Shown here: positions 34,032-45,453 of the stretch, piece after piece | How positions within the stretch are numbered: the first letter of the stretch is position 1 | How the letters are laid out: each line of letters starts with the position of its first letter | Assembly (NCBI GenBank): GCA_949128115.1 | Contig: OX421966.1 | Span: 5,208,001 to 5,272,000, forward strand | Origin: Anaspis maculata | Lineage: Eukaryota > Arthropoda > Insecta > Coleoptera > Scraptiidae | Length of the DNA stretch: 64,000 nt | Reading direction: 5' to 3' | Notes under the pieces: model-generated | Database searches by the model: none | What the model saw: the letters and a program-made list of their open reading frames with translations, nothing else | Told to the model about the DNA's origin: nothing | Position numbers and translations under genes: made by a program

Positions 34032-35516
34032 ATGGCGTCGCTCGAGGAGCTGCCGGCGTTTTCCATGTGGAAAATGTTCTGCGAGACCATTCCGGTGCTG
34101 CTGAAGATCGAAGCCAACCAAGACGGCTTCACTCGACTGGCCAACATCGTCAAATCGAAAGACATCTTCGTCTACAACCGAGACCCGTCCGTTTCATTCT
34201 TGCGGTGCCAAGCCACCGCCGACAAGTACAGAGCCTTCACCACTTGGCTGCTGGGGCGATTCTTTTACGTGCTGGCTTGCGACAAGTTCTCCCGCATCCA
34301 CAGCGTAATAATCGAGGCGCAAATTTGCATTCTGCACCAGCTGGAGAAGACGCAGTCGCAAGTGCACAGGGAAATGGTCGGCGAATACGGGAAAGCACTG
34401 AAAATCCTCAGCGAAAACTGCAACGAAGCCGTAAGCCTGGATGTTTTCGTGCCGCATCCCATAGAGCTGGGGCTGGATTTGAGCCCGGTTTCAATCCAGA
34501 TTCCTAAGCGCCACGTTGCGGAGTTTTCCGTCAAATTCGTACGCTTATACAAAGCGATTGTAACTACCCAGCATGCTATTTGCACACAAGATAATTTGAA
34601 CTGCTTAGCTGTATTGTTATCAGAAGGAAGCTACAAGCTGAAGCTTGAAATACTAGATTTATATAACAAAATCCAGCTGTACGATAAAGTAGAATTTGAA
34701 ATAGTCGCTCATGAAGTTTTCAGTGGAAAAGCCGGCTTAAACGATGCCGAGTATGAATTTTTACAAAATATTTTAATAGAGCACTTGAGGAACAAGCCAA
34801 ACGCAGCGTTGTCATTGTTTTTATCTAAGCAGAACATTGGAAAAGACTTGGCTAACTTATGTCAGGTTTCGAACGATTTCACCCGAGACATCCCAGAAGC
34901 TATCCGGAAATTCAGCCGGGAAAACCCCACGACTTCTTGGATAGACATCCAGAATTTGAGCTTGGACTGGGCGGCGCACAGCAAAACCATTTTCGAACCC
35001 CTTTGCGGCGCCGAATGCCACCTGGAAGCCAGCCTGCACTCGTTTTTGAAAACCGCCAGAACGATACTGCGAATCAAAAAAGACGCCCGGCACGAACTGA
35101 GCTTTTTCAACGAAGGACCGACGCTGCTGGCTTTCCTGAAGCTCGCCAATGCGCATCTCAAAAGCTGCCGGCAGCAACACAAGACGGACAAAGCACACCA
35201 AGACTTGCTGTACGGGGCGCTGGTGGCGTTTCCTTTCGTTTTCGGCGGCAAGAACGCCACGTTCGCGTTCAGGATCCTCACGCAATGTAAACGGTACGAT
35301 TTCGTGGGGGGCGTCGAAACGGAAGCGTTCCGCAAGGAAACCGAGGCGTTGCACGACGGTTTGGCGAAAGCCGGATGGTCCGGTGAAGGGTATTTTGTGC
35401 AGTTCATGTCGAACGTCACCGGCGGGCTGTTCGAGCTGGGCGACGATCAGGTGGAGGAGATCGAGACGGCCCTGTTCAAGATGTGCCAGTCTAGAGACGA
35501 GAGGCAAATCGGTCTG
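34032..35516 (+). CDS. ATR: ATR exon 1 (PI3K-like checkpoint kinase, N-terminal HEAT region)
   Basis: ATR (mei-41 in Drosophila) is the nuclear PIKK that responds to RPA-coated single-stranded DNA with ATRIP and phosphorylates Chk1. This exon encodes residues 1-495 of alpha-helical repeat sequence, which alone is weakly conserved. Its identity follows from the uninterrupted frame into exons 2-5. The start is taken as ATG 34,032 (MASLEELPAFSMWKMF; G at -3, G at +4). The frame is open further upstream to 33,882, but without another ATG, and an acceptor-like cgtttcag lies just before. The segment near residues 40-130 (FTTWLLGRFFYVLA and around) lines up in style with the human N-terminus. The donor CTG|gtaaga at 35,516 is phase 0. 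Confidence 0.9.
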
Positions 35517-35604
35517 GTAAGATTCAAAGTTTTGATCATTTTTATAAGAAATCGGAAATGAACAAAATAGCGTGCCATTTCGCTCTCTGTCTCTACCGTT
35601 TTCC

Positions 35605-35745
35605 TATTTATAAAATTACAAATCACACTTCAATTGTACTTCATTACACTTCGTTGCAATTACACCATTCACAATTACAAATTATTCAAGCTACATTTGA
35701 ATGATGTAGACACCATTACACTTTGTTACACCTCCTTACAATTTA
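35605..35745. repeat. TTACA-type simple array, part 1 (ATR intron 1)
   Basis: Words such as cattacactt, caattacac and acaaattatt follow one another. The same array resumes at 39,470 after a long insertion. Confidence 0.75.
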
Positions 35746-37799
35746 TAAAGGCTGGGAATCGAATACGAATAACTCGAGTATTCGAATATTCGCGTATTCG
35801 AATACGAATTATTACAGTGGAACATTATTCGAATATCCAAAATGGGTAAATGGGTCGAGTACACTTAACGGCTACATTTTAAACACTTTTTACAACCACG
35901 AAACAGACTCTGTTGCCTTCTACTCACGATGATTAGTCCCCACCGAGGGGGAAATCACGATCACACTCATTATATAGTTTCTTTGCAGTTGAATTATTCA
36001 CGTCGTACTACTCTTTTTTGCGGCGCCTATCTCAGGTCCACGCGCAACATTGTCTTGTTGGTAAGTCATGACTCATGAGTCACTGTGGCGTACCTGCTTT
36101 TATTTTCCACTGAAATGATGTAGGCAACCAACAATACAACAACATCCAGAAACTTGAACTGTTATTTTAACGCGTTGTTCTTTCTTAATTTTTTTTTCAA
36201 AAATTTCTGGATAATCCGCAGATTTTATTTTAGATTATCACTCCACAGTCCACACGCCATTCTGAGTGATTTGCCTATTTTTTGGTTTGGATTTGCGTCT
36301 GGCCGTTATCTGTACTGGAACTACTGGACCCTCCAAAATATTCGAATATTTGAAATATTCTGAATTTTCGAATATTAGGAATTCTCGGATATTCGGAATT
36401 TTCGAATATTTGGAATATTGAAATATTTGAATTAAAATACTCGTTTATTGATTTGTAAGAATTAATTCGCATCAATAATAGAATATTCGAATGAATCTCT
36501 GAATTCATGTGGAACGTAGAACGTGGAACCCACGGTAAGATTTTTTTGACTCCAATAACAAAAAGACAAAGTTAAAAAATAACTATACCTGCCAAAATAT
36601 ACAGGGTGATTCAAAAGTGTCAGACCACATTGAAGGTGCGTAATATGGAAGTGTAGTAGAGTGCTGGAAAGTTGTTAAAAAATTCTGTCTTCTAATTTTG
36701 AAATTATGGAGGGACAAAAGTTGGTCCTTCGATCGCTTCTATTTTCGTTGTTTCAAAAGATTTTAGTAAACTGTTTATGGAAAAATAATGAGTACAAAAA
36801 ACCAACCTCTGAATCTGCAGAGAATTTCTGTTTTGTTAGTAGATATACAGGGTGAGTCTTGAATCCTGAAATTTTTGTTTTCAAATTAACTGCTCAAAAG
36901 TGAATAGGGGTAATCAAAAAATTTGCATTTTTTCACATGGGAATATCTCGGAAAAAAATTACCCGATTTCAAAAAGGAAGACGACGCCAGATAGGGCCTT
37001 CTTTCAACTACGTGGTGATGGACAGGATAATTTCATTATTGAAAATGTACATAATATACAGGGTGTCAAAAGGGGGAGTGTCCAAAGAGTAAATTTTCAG
37101 GTGCCATTTTTTTAAAAAAATTGTAGATTATTTCTGATGTCGTTTTTGGAAAGGTAGCATTGATATCTCGAAACGCTTTTTGAGTTTCACAAATATTTCC
37201 TCCTCGTCCTCGGAGAGCACGTTAAGCTGTCGGTCCACGGTTAAGTAGAGTAGCCATTGGCTAGACTTCGCCGTAACAAAGACGAAATTATTATTATTAT
37301 TTCTTTCATTTCAAAGGCTACGTGATTTTTTCTAAAATTTGCAGTTTTTCATTGCAAATCTCTGATTGGCCAGATTATTGACATAAATTTGGCAGATACG
37401 CATAAATTCACTTCATATGCCTTCCCACGACAAAATTACACCCCAACAACCCCTAGGGGGGCTACCCCCAGTGGACGTCAGCAACCTCTTCAGGTGTGAG
37501 TTGAAATGAAGCATGTTGTGGCGGTGGCCATGAATTTTCTAAATCAGGATTCTTGACATAATATTAGTAACTTCATGTCAAATCATAATTTCCATCATGG
37601 TTATCATATCAGCCATTTTTTTTTCATTTTTGTACAGGGTGTTCACGCGAGAGGGATACCCCCCCCCTATCAAAAACTTTCTTTTCATGATAATTCAAAA
37701 AAGAAAAAACTTCCCTGGAACAATTTTTTCCGTAGTTTCTGAATATGTCAAGTATATAATTCCATTTCCTGCCATGTACAGAGTGTCGCATTTTTTGCA

Positions 37800-38205
37800 T
37801 TTTTTCAAAACACCCTGTATTTAATCACCACAATCAATGCAAACTGTTATCATGATTACAAAAATGCATGACACTTCTGAAATATTTTCGAAAAAAATTG
37901 AGAAATTCACAAAAATTTAATTTTTTTTTCAAATGATGGATCCATTTCAGAATTCAAATATGTTCAGAATATTCTGTTTTACTTCTAAATGACATGGAAT
38001 GACATAGAATGACCAATAAAATATGCGGGACATATTTGATTTCTGAAATGAATCCATCGTTCTAAAAAAGAAATATTTTTGAGATGACATTGTGAATTTT
38101 TCAATGTTTTTTCAAAAAAATTTAGAAGTGTCATGTATTTCTGCAACCAGGTTAAGAATGTGAATCGATTGTAATGCTGATGACGAAATACAGGGTGTTG
38201 TAATA
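37800..38205. mobile_element. Foldback piece with AACACCCTGTATTT ends
   Basis: aacaccctgtattt at ~37,803 pairs with aaatacagggtgtt near 38,188-38,200. Further inward acatgacacttct-type blocks and aatggatccatttcag against ctgaaatgaatccat pair. The centre is near 37,997. Confidence 0.75.
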
Positions 38206-38382
38206 TCGGTGGAATATTGGCATCTACTGCAGGCAAATATGGTGGAGGCGCCAAAATGGGCTTCATTTGGTAATAAGAAACAGGCTGTAGCTTGTTTGTT
38301 TTTCTACGGATTTTAACATCTGGAGAGTCATTTTCTAGATAAAAGAATTCTCTTCTTATTTCATACCTGAATTCTCAAACGT

Positions 38383-39226
38383 CATTCCGGGAAACTGTCA
38401 AAATTGTCTTTATGTAATGCTAAATTTCGGCGTTTTTTGAAGATTATCCGATATTTTTGAAACTTGGCAGTATTAAAGATCTTGAGGTGCCCTTTCCGAA
38501 TTTTCACCCCTTCACTTCGTATCTTTGCCGTTTTGCCCGCCATATTGAAAATATGGCGTCCAAAAAAACAGTTTTTTGTCAATATCTTCAGTTCAACTGA
38601 CTCAAGACGGGAACGTGTATATGCGAAGGAAAGCCCGTTCAAGTCTCTACCATTTGACACATCAGTCATTTATGTGCGATTTACAGTTCTTGAGTGAGAA
38701 CTTCCAGAACTTCCAGAAGCATCAACTTTTGGCATTCAATCAGCATGTCAAATTGATACCACCATCATGTAAGCAAATTAACCACCAATAGCTCTTGGCT
38801 ATTAACTATACATAATAATAATTAAAAAACCGATCATGATGATGTTAATTGTGTAATTACAGGGTGAACTGTGAAGGCAAATTGACTTAAGAAAGAAATA
38901 TATTATAAGTAATATAGCATTTGGAAGATATCAGATACATTCGAAACTCATTATTATAATGAAATTTGGGGTCATCATTCGGAATATCCACTTTTCCACT
39001 TCATATCCCTGTTGTCCTGACCATAATTGTGAAAAGATGGCGCCCAAAAAAACAAATTTTTGGAAAATTTTCAAGAAATTCGTTATAAAATTATAAAATT
39101 TATATCAATATGAAAGTTCATTGAAATCTCTGAAATTTGACATCTAAATCACCTATGTGCGACTTATAGTTCTTAAACTATGCTCTTTCAAATTCAATTT
39201 GCCCTTAGAGTTCACCCTGTAGTTGC
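38383..39226. repeat. Two diverged direct copies of one element
   Basis: 38,383-38,760 and 38,858-39,226 share atggcg(t/c)ccaaaaaaacag-like, ttcacttc(g/a)tatc, tttgacat and tatgtgcgattta words in the same order. The second copy has clear ends, TACAGGGTGAACT and AGTTCACCCTGTA, followed by a complementary gcaaattga block. Confidence 0.75.
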
Positions 39227-39469
39227 ATAAGAACCATTATCATATGATTGATTTTCTGGATACTGATGGTCTGTGGTTGACAACTGATGGGGCCACAATG
39301 GCAACTGTGAGGTTATGTTATGAATAGTTTGTATGTTCGAATAATTTGACTATTCGAATAATCCGAATATTGGAATAGTTTGAAGGTTGTCTCTGGTTTG
39401 AATATTCGAATACATTTCGAAACGAATATTCGAATACCAAAATCTGAAAAATTCCCAGCCTTACATTCT

Positions 39470-40462
39470 ATAATATGACGTTTTATACACAATATTATAC
39501 TACAACTCCATCACATTCGATTACATTTGATTACAGTTATTGTATTACAAATATGTAATTATATTTTATTACATTCCGAATTATGAGTTTTTTGGGGAAA
39601 GTTGATGGAACGTTCCGGCACATAGACCTAACTTGTGAGCGTACCAGCTCCCACTAAATTCAAGTGTCATTTCATCACACTTCATTACATTTTATTACAA
39701 TTACACTCTGTTACAAATTATTACAAATAATTATACTTCATTACATTCTGAATTCTGGGTTTATTGGGAAGAGCTGATAGAACGTAGACCTCACTTTTGG
39801 GCCCATTGTACTACTTCCCACTTTGTCACATTTTATTACACTTTGCATTCCATCGCACTTCATTACACTTAATTTCAATCACTCTATTACAAATTATCAC
39901 GTTTCATTACACTTCATTCCAATTACACTACTACAAATTATTACGAATGATCACACTTTATTACATTTTATTACACTTTGTAACAATTTGTTGCACTTTT
40001 AATTCACTTTATTACATTTTATTGCACTTCATTCCAATTACACTATTATAAATTAATCCAAATTATTACACTTTATTATATTCTGTATTCTGGGTTTATT
40101 GGGGAGAGCTGATGGAATGTTCCGACACGTAGACTTTACTTTTAGAAGATCCATTGTACCACTCCCCACTTTATTACATTTCATTACACTTCGTCACAAT
40201 ACAATTTATTGCACTTTATTGCATTTCATCACACTTCATTCCAATTACACTACTACAAATTATTACAAATAATAACACTTTATCACATTTTATCACACTT
40301 TGTTACAATCACACTATTACAAATGATTACACTTTATTACATTCTGAATTTTGGGTTTATTGGGGAGAGCTGATGGAACATTCTGGCACGAAGACTATAC
40401 TTTTGGGCACATTGTACCTACCACTACCCACTTTATAACGTTTTATTGCACTTTATTGTAAA
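39470..40462. repeat. TTACA-type simple array, part 2
   Basis: Long run of ttacactt, attacaaatt and ttacatttt words. A block gggtttattgggga, gagctgatgga, gttc(c/t)gg(c)aca recurs at ~39,590, 39,755, 40,090 and 40,345, so there is a higher-order unit of roughly 165-335 bp. Short reading frames made of His, Tyr and Leu here are products of the repeat. Confidence 0.85.
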
Positions 40463-40464
40463 GG

Positions 40465-41060
40465 GTGATCCACCGAGATTTCTCCCCCCCCCATCTTGGA
40501 ATTTTTCCCGTTGGAAAATACAGGGTGTTTCAAAAAAAATTCCAATTTTTTGACACCTTGTATCTGAATATTGGAAACGATGCGGCTTTCTCTTCTGAGT
40601 CTAGATATATAGTTTGCTTTTTGAATAAGATCATATACAGGGTGTTCATTTTCACATTTCCCACCCCAGATTTTTCATTCCCGTTTCCACCGTCAAATTT
40701 TTTTCAAGAAAAATGCCGGAACAGGTCGATTTTTATTTTGAGGGGGACATCTAGAACACGTATTGCCGAATTCTCATCGATACAAATCGACCTGTCCCAG
40801 CGTTTTTCTTGAACAAGATTTGGCGGGGAGAAATCTGGGGTGAGAAGTGTAAAAGTGAACACCCTGTATATGATCTGATTCAGATTCAGATATCAAATTA
40901 CATATCTAGACTCGGAAGAAAAAGCCGCATCATTTCCAATATTTAGATACAAGGTGTCGAGAAAAAATTGGAAGTTTTTTTAAACACCCTCTATACTATA
41001 AGATAAAAAAAATTTGGTGTCCTTTAAATTCCACGGGAAAAATGGTTGGGAATCTTTTTC
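40465..41060. mobile_element. Foldback with nested CAGGGTG motifs inside the TTACA array
   Basis: Centre near 40,755. tacagggtgtttcaaaaaaa (40,508) pairs with aaacaccctctat (40,983). tacagggtgttcattttcac (40,633) pairs with aaagtgaacaccctgtata (40,855). Inner blocks gaacaggtcgattt and aaatcgacctgtcc pair near the centre. The TTACA array continues at 41,100, so the foldback sits in it. Confidence 0.85.
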
Positions 41061-41099
41061 CCCACCAATTTATTCTAACGGGAAAAATTCTAACAGAGG

Positions 41100-41230
41100 G
41101 GGGATCGCATTTCACCACACTTCATCACACTTTATCACAATTACACTCTATTACAAATATGAACAAATGATTACACTCAATTACACACTGAATTGTGGGT
41201 TTATTTGGGAAACCTAATGAAACGTTCTGG
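41100..41230. repeat. TTACA-type simple array, part 3
   Basis: Short resumption of the array with cacacttcatcacacttt, attacactca and the gggtttatttggga unit, right of the foldback. Confidence 0.7.
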
Positions 41231-41428
41231 CACATATAGTGCAGTCATTTCAGGAAAAAAAGCCAAAAAAAAATTGCAATGGAAGGGGGCTCGGTATAGT
41301 GATAGTGCTACGATGAACATACTAAAAGTCTCCGGAAATCAACCTTGTGCTACGACCGCTATACTGGAAAATGTCTCAAGATGTTAGTAAATTTTAGGTT
41401 TTTTGTCTATATCTCTGTGACTGTTGAA

Positions 41429-41977
41429 TACAGTAATGTATGGATAATCCGAACCCTCTATAATCCGAACTACTCTATAATCCGACCACCTCAATTCTGT
41501 AAAATGATATCTATAATCCGAACCCCTGTATCCTGTAATCCGAACTGTCACTTATTTTTCTTTGTGCTGCCTTTCGAAAGAATACCGAACATTTTATGCG
41601 AGCTTGTAAGTCTCAGCTTTCATTATCAGCTGTATTTGAACCATGTCTTCAACACGGAAGCATGTCACCTTGATCTTCAACAAAAAGCTGATATTTTGCG
41701 TTAATTGGAGTCTGGATGTTCACACGCTACCCTGGCAGTACGCTTCAATTAAATAATATGGAATAATTTAAAATAAACCTTTCATGGATAATTTGTATAT
41801 TTTTTAATGCATATTCGCAGCATTTTGATGGGTTAACAAGGTATCTATAAACTGAACACGTTCGGATTATAGATATAATTTAGTGTGAATTCTATAATCC
41901 GAACGTGTTGGTAATCCGAACAGGGTCTGCAAACTTTCTGTTCGGATTATCCCGAGGATTATCCAGACATTACTGTA
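41429..41977 (+). mobile_element. pogo/Tigger-like element, internally deleted, TA target
   Basis: Element 41,431-41,975: CAGTAATGTATGGATAATCC on the left and GGATTATCCAGACATTACTG on the right, each next to TA. Many internal taatccgaac words occur at both ends. The interior keeps the first codons of a transposase (41,643-41,705). Confidence 0.8.
41643..41759 (+). pseudogene. pogo-like transposase start, truncated
   Basis: ATG at 41,643 gives MSSTRKHVTLIFNKKL, like the beginning of the CENP-B-type helix-turn-helix of pogo/Tigger transposases, where a KRKHVTL(S/T)-KQKL start is usual. The frame then runs out of similarity and stops at ~41,757. All catalytic parts are missing. Confidence 0.6.
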
Positions 41978-42322
41978 TATCGATTTCATTTCTGAAGAAA
42001 AAGTTGAACATCAAAAAACGAACATTTTGATGCATATGGATTGGGTATCGCTTCAACAGTTCTGCAGATAATAATTCGCGAACAAATTGTGTAGGTTCTG
42101 TGAGAAACCCCCTTTCCCTAAATTAATTTAATTAGCTTTGATACTTCTAGTGACCCTACCTCATGTTTTGTTGTGCCGTAAATTTTTAATTACCTTTACC
42201 TAAGTCATTTAAGTTACACCTACTTTGATTTCCCAGTCATGCCCTAATACCTCAATCAAACTATAATAACCTCACGTTCATTGAGAGGGGATGAATTGAA
42301 CAAATGTTGAAAAATAAACAAA

Positions 42323-42551
42323 GGCCCGTATTCATAGTCAGATCTTATGTCTTAAGACGACCTTATTTAATTTTGAAACGCTGATTTTTCCCAAACACAA
42401 CCTTAAGAAGATGTAGGTGTATTTTATTATGTTATTAAATATTTCCAAGATGATAACTATATGTATAAAATCATCCTAGTTCAAGCCTGTGTCTAAATAA
42501 ACATGGTCTTAAGACCACCTTATATATAAGATCTGACTATGGATACGGGCC
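42323..42551. mobile_element. 229-bp MITE, GGCCCGTATTCATAGTCAGA ends
   Basis: GGCCCGTATTCATAGTCAGA on the left and its complement on the right (one mismatch), with gtcttaagac palindromic words further in. AAA flanks both sides. Confidence 0.8.
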
Positions 42552-42714
42552 AAAGTCATTCAACCACACCTCACGTTTATTACAAGTTAATCAATCATCG
42601 CCAATTCAATTAAGTTCATCTTAATTGTTCACTTCATAATTTCCAGACGTGCTGACATCAGCAAGCGCTAGGAATTAGTTAATTCAAGTTGACATTCGGT
42701 CTCTGAAAGAAAAG

Positions 42715-44162
42715 CACAGCTTAATTACGCGCGAAAACCCTACGACTAATTAATTTAACCCGTTCAATTTAATTCCGTTTCGCTTTCTTCCTAATTTTCA
42801 GAACTATTGGTGAACCCGTTTCCTAACGCACTTGAGTTTTGATTTCCTGCCTAATTAATTTGAGACCTCGTCGATATTTAAATTTCAACCCCTTTTTCTG
42901 CCCAGTCCACCTTCCTTATACCGGGTGTTTATAAATGATTGTGATCGCATTGCCTTTGGAATTCGCTTTCGATCACTACAATTGCACCTGTTACTGCCTT
43001 TTTCGGCCTGACCCATGCCTGCCGCGATCACAGTTTCTTATAAACACCCCGTACTAATGGAAATCTTGATTATTTAATTGTACTTAGAGAAAGAGATCCT
43101 TGTTCACTGAGTTTAGTCTTGGTATTTCGAAATTTTAGCCATTGTTTTAATTATCGATCAAATAATTTACATAAAAGTTGAATGTTGACATTCCATGACT
43201 TTTATATCCGGCTGGTGCTGTAGTTTATAACTTACAAATTTATACAACAGCTCTTCTCCACGTTGAGTTATATAACTTCATGCACATCGACCTACAATCA
43301 GGTGTACAGTTTGTTGCAATGAGCCTCTAATTAAATAGCCTGCAAAAATGATGTTATGTTCCTCTCTATCTTGAAGTGTTTTCGAAACGACACTGAATTT
43401 TCTTGGCATTGCTCAAGGGGTTCTCTTTGGAAATCTCAACCTTATGCTTATAAACTCCTCGTCGTGCGAAAAGGGTTAAATGTTAAATCATTCATTCTAT
43501 GGGGTAAACTAACGCGTGAAAGATTGTCGTCCAGATTTGATTCAAATATATGTCGAGAGCGCTAGATTTTCAGCAGAACTGACCTAGGAATCAACCTGCA
43601 GGAAACGAGATCTTTCCAAAGAGTTATACTGAAGCTTTCACCATTTTCTGGCGTCTTGAAGGTGGGTAGCTGAAAAACAAGGGGCCGCATTTAAAAGCTC
43701 AAAGCAACTACAGGAAATTGAAATCGGCTTGACGCTTACGATGGCTGATTGAAATATCAAGAACAAAACCTACTATCATCTAATAAACCAAACAATTTCT
43801 TAAACCCTATTAAACAATTAGCATTTGATTACAGTGGAAATCAGACTTGCCTCAGTATTTTCCTTTCTCGTCACTGATGCACTACAACTATCAACAATGT
43901 TTTTTTTCCACTCTTATAACTTATTTTTGTCGAGGAATAATTTTCCTTCTCTACACACGTCTGCCGTTGTCGGGTACTACGACGCGAATCTTCTACCCTC
44001 GTCGCTACTTTTGGACCGCTTATTTCCCACCCTCCGTCTCAAGTGTGTAAAAACCTGACACCCAAACCCATGCGCCGGCATGCGCTTCCTGACTCTACCA
44101 TCATCCCGTGTGCAATTTCGTCACCTCCCAATATCGCCCGTAATTCTAATTTATTCCTAAAT
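42715..44162 (+). repeat. ~1.4-kb repeat, copy 1 (inverted partner at 62,676-64,000)
   Basis: Runs from gcttaattacgcgcg near 42,718 to gtaattctaatttattccta at ~44,160 and matches the reverse complement of 62,676-64,000 over its whole length at roughly 75-85% by eye. Examples: gaactattggtgaaccc, gcctaatta, catccggctggtgctatag-like, aaatcagacttgcct. A MITE at 42,921-43,051 is present here and absent from the partner. It lies in ATR intron 1. The family is not identified. Confidence 0.85.
42919..43053. mobile_element. 131-bp MITE with CCGGGTGTTTATAA ends, TA target
   Basis: CCGGGTGTTTATAAATGATT at 42,921 and the complement ending at 43,051, with TA on each side. The partner of the surrounding repeat at ~63.8 kb lacks it, giving an empty site. 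Confidence 0.88.
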
Positions 44163-44439
44163 ATTCAATTCTCTTTCATTTCATAATTTTTAAGGCGTCC
44201 CAACACACTACCTATGTATTATTTGAGTCCTTGTCTCCAGCCCGGGCAAAAACCGCTCCGCAAGAAAAAGCTAGTAAGGGCCTTTCCACATGATTTGAAA
44301 TAAAAATACTGATGAAGTAAAGCAAAATAAAGTATGTCCCACACGTGTTTTGACAGCCGTGCATGTTTACGGTGCTAAATAAGGGCTGTTTCACATCAAT
44401 TTTGTTTTCTTCTGTGCACAAATCTTAACAACTGTGACA

Positions 44440-45370
44440 TTCCGCCGGCCTCTGATATGCCAACCCAGCATATATAAACGGTTATCGCTAAAAAATAACG
44501 AGAAATACCCGGCGCCTCCACCATGTCACATCCACATGAACTTTGCCTTTCTTGGCGTTTAGAGGTTTACATAGTCAGATGGTTAACGCCAGAGTGTTCT
44601 AGTCATGTATACAGGGCGTTACACTTGTTTGTCAATGATGGTAGAGCATAAAAAAAATTAGTAGACTTCCTCGAAAAAATGTGTATCGGAAACGCATTAT
44701 AACGGAGATAGAGGCTTCAAAAGTTGCGTTGAAAATGGTAAAAATGGTTTTTGTGCTATAATTCCAAATTTGATTACTGGATTTGATTTTGACCAAGTTT
44801 GGTACACAAAGTTGATGCATACTTACGAGCTGGGTCACATCGAGCTTTGTCGCATTTGTAAAAAAAAGTTTTCCATCTATTTTTCAAATGTTTTCTTTTT
44901 TTTAAGTGAAAGCACTTTTTTGCTCTACCATCTCCTAAAATATTGACAAAAATAGTGTAATACCCTGTATATGTATTTTTCTGTCAAGTGAGAAACATCC
45001 AACACCTACCTTGGTTCTCTATGACCTGATTGGCACTGCACTCTCTTTCGTTCTACAACTCACACACTGTCCACTCTTACGCGGGAGGGGACAATTTTCG
45101 TACCGATGCTTGCACGCTATCTTCATTTGTTCGACCTTTGAGCATTCTCAATTACCAACTAATTCGTTCTTGCTAAATACGCTTTTTTCACTAGCGAGCC
45201 TCCGTCTTGGTGGCGGGAGGGTTTGCCATCATCACATCCCTCCTGATGATGTTGATGATGATGATTCCACCCGCCTCTGATATGCCGACCCGGCATGTAA
45301 AGGATTATTGCCCTCCAAAGACATTTTTTGAGGAATACCTGGCGCCTCCACCATGTCACTTCCATCATCA
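44440..45370. repeat. Direct repeat split by a MITE
   Basis: gcctctgatatgcc, acccagcat and ggcgcctccaccatgtca at 44,448-44,538 recur at 45,273-45,362 (gcctctgatatgccgaccc, ggcgcctccaccatgtcact). Between them is the MITE at 44,609-44,970 and ~300 bp without signal. Confidence 0.75.
44609..44970. mobile_element. 362-bp MITE, TATACAGGG(C/T)(G/A)TTACAC ends
   Basis: TACAGGGCGTTACACTTG on the left is matched by GTGTAATACCCTGTA on the right, followed inward by atggtagagca and tgctctaccat. Probable TA target. Confidence 0.8.
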
Positions 45371-45453
45371 CATCTCTCCTATGACAATATCAAATCCCTC
45401 CAACCATCCATTTGTTAAATTTAATATTTACTAGTTTTTTTTTTTCATTTCAG

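Larger units (their letters stand above)
35749..39461. mobile_element. ~3.7-kb element with AGGCTGGGAAT ends and gaatattcg arms
   Basis: The left end aggctgggaat at 35,749 and right end attcccagcct at ~39,461 are complements. Both are followed inward by runs of gaatattcgaata words (35,760-35,840; 39,335-39,435), with a further run at 36,335-36,500. It splits the TTACA array. The inside is crowded with TACAGGGTG-ended pieces (36,601; 36,843; 37,056; 37,635; 37,800-38,200; 38,383-39,226). No transposase recognised. The ends suggest a hAT-like element, by inference only. Confidence 0.6.
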
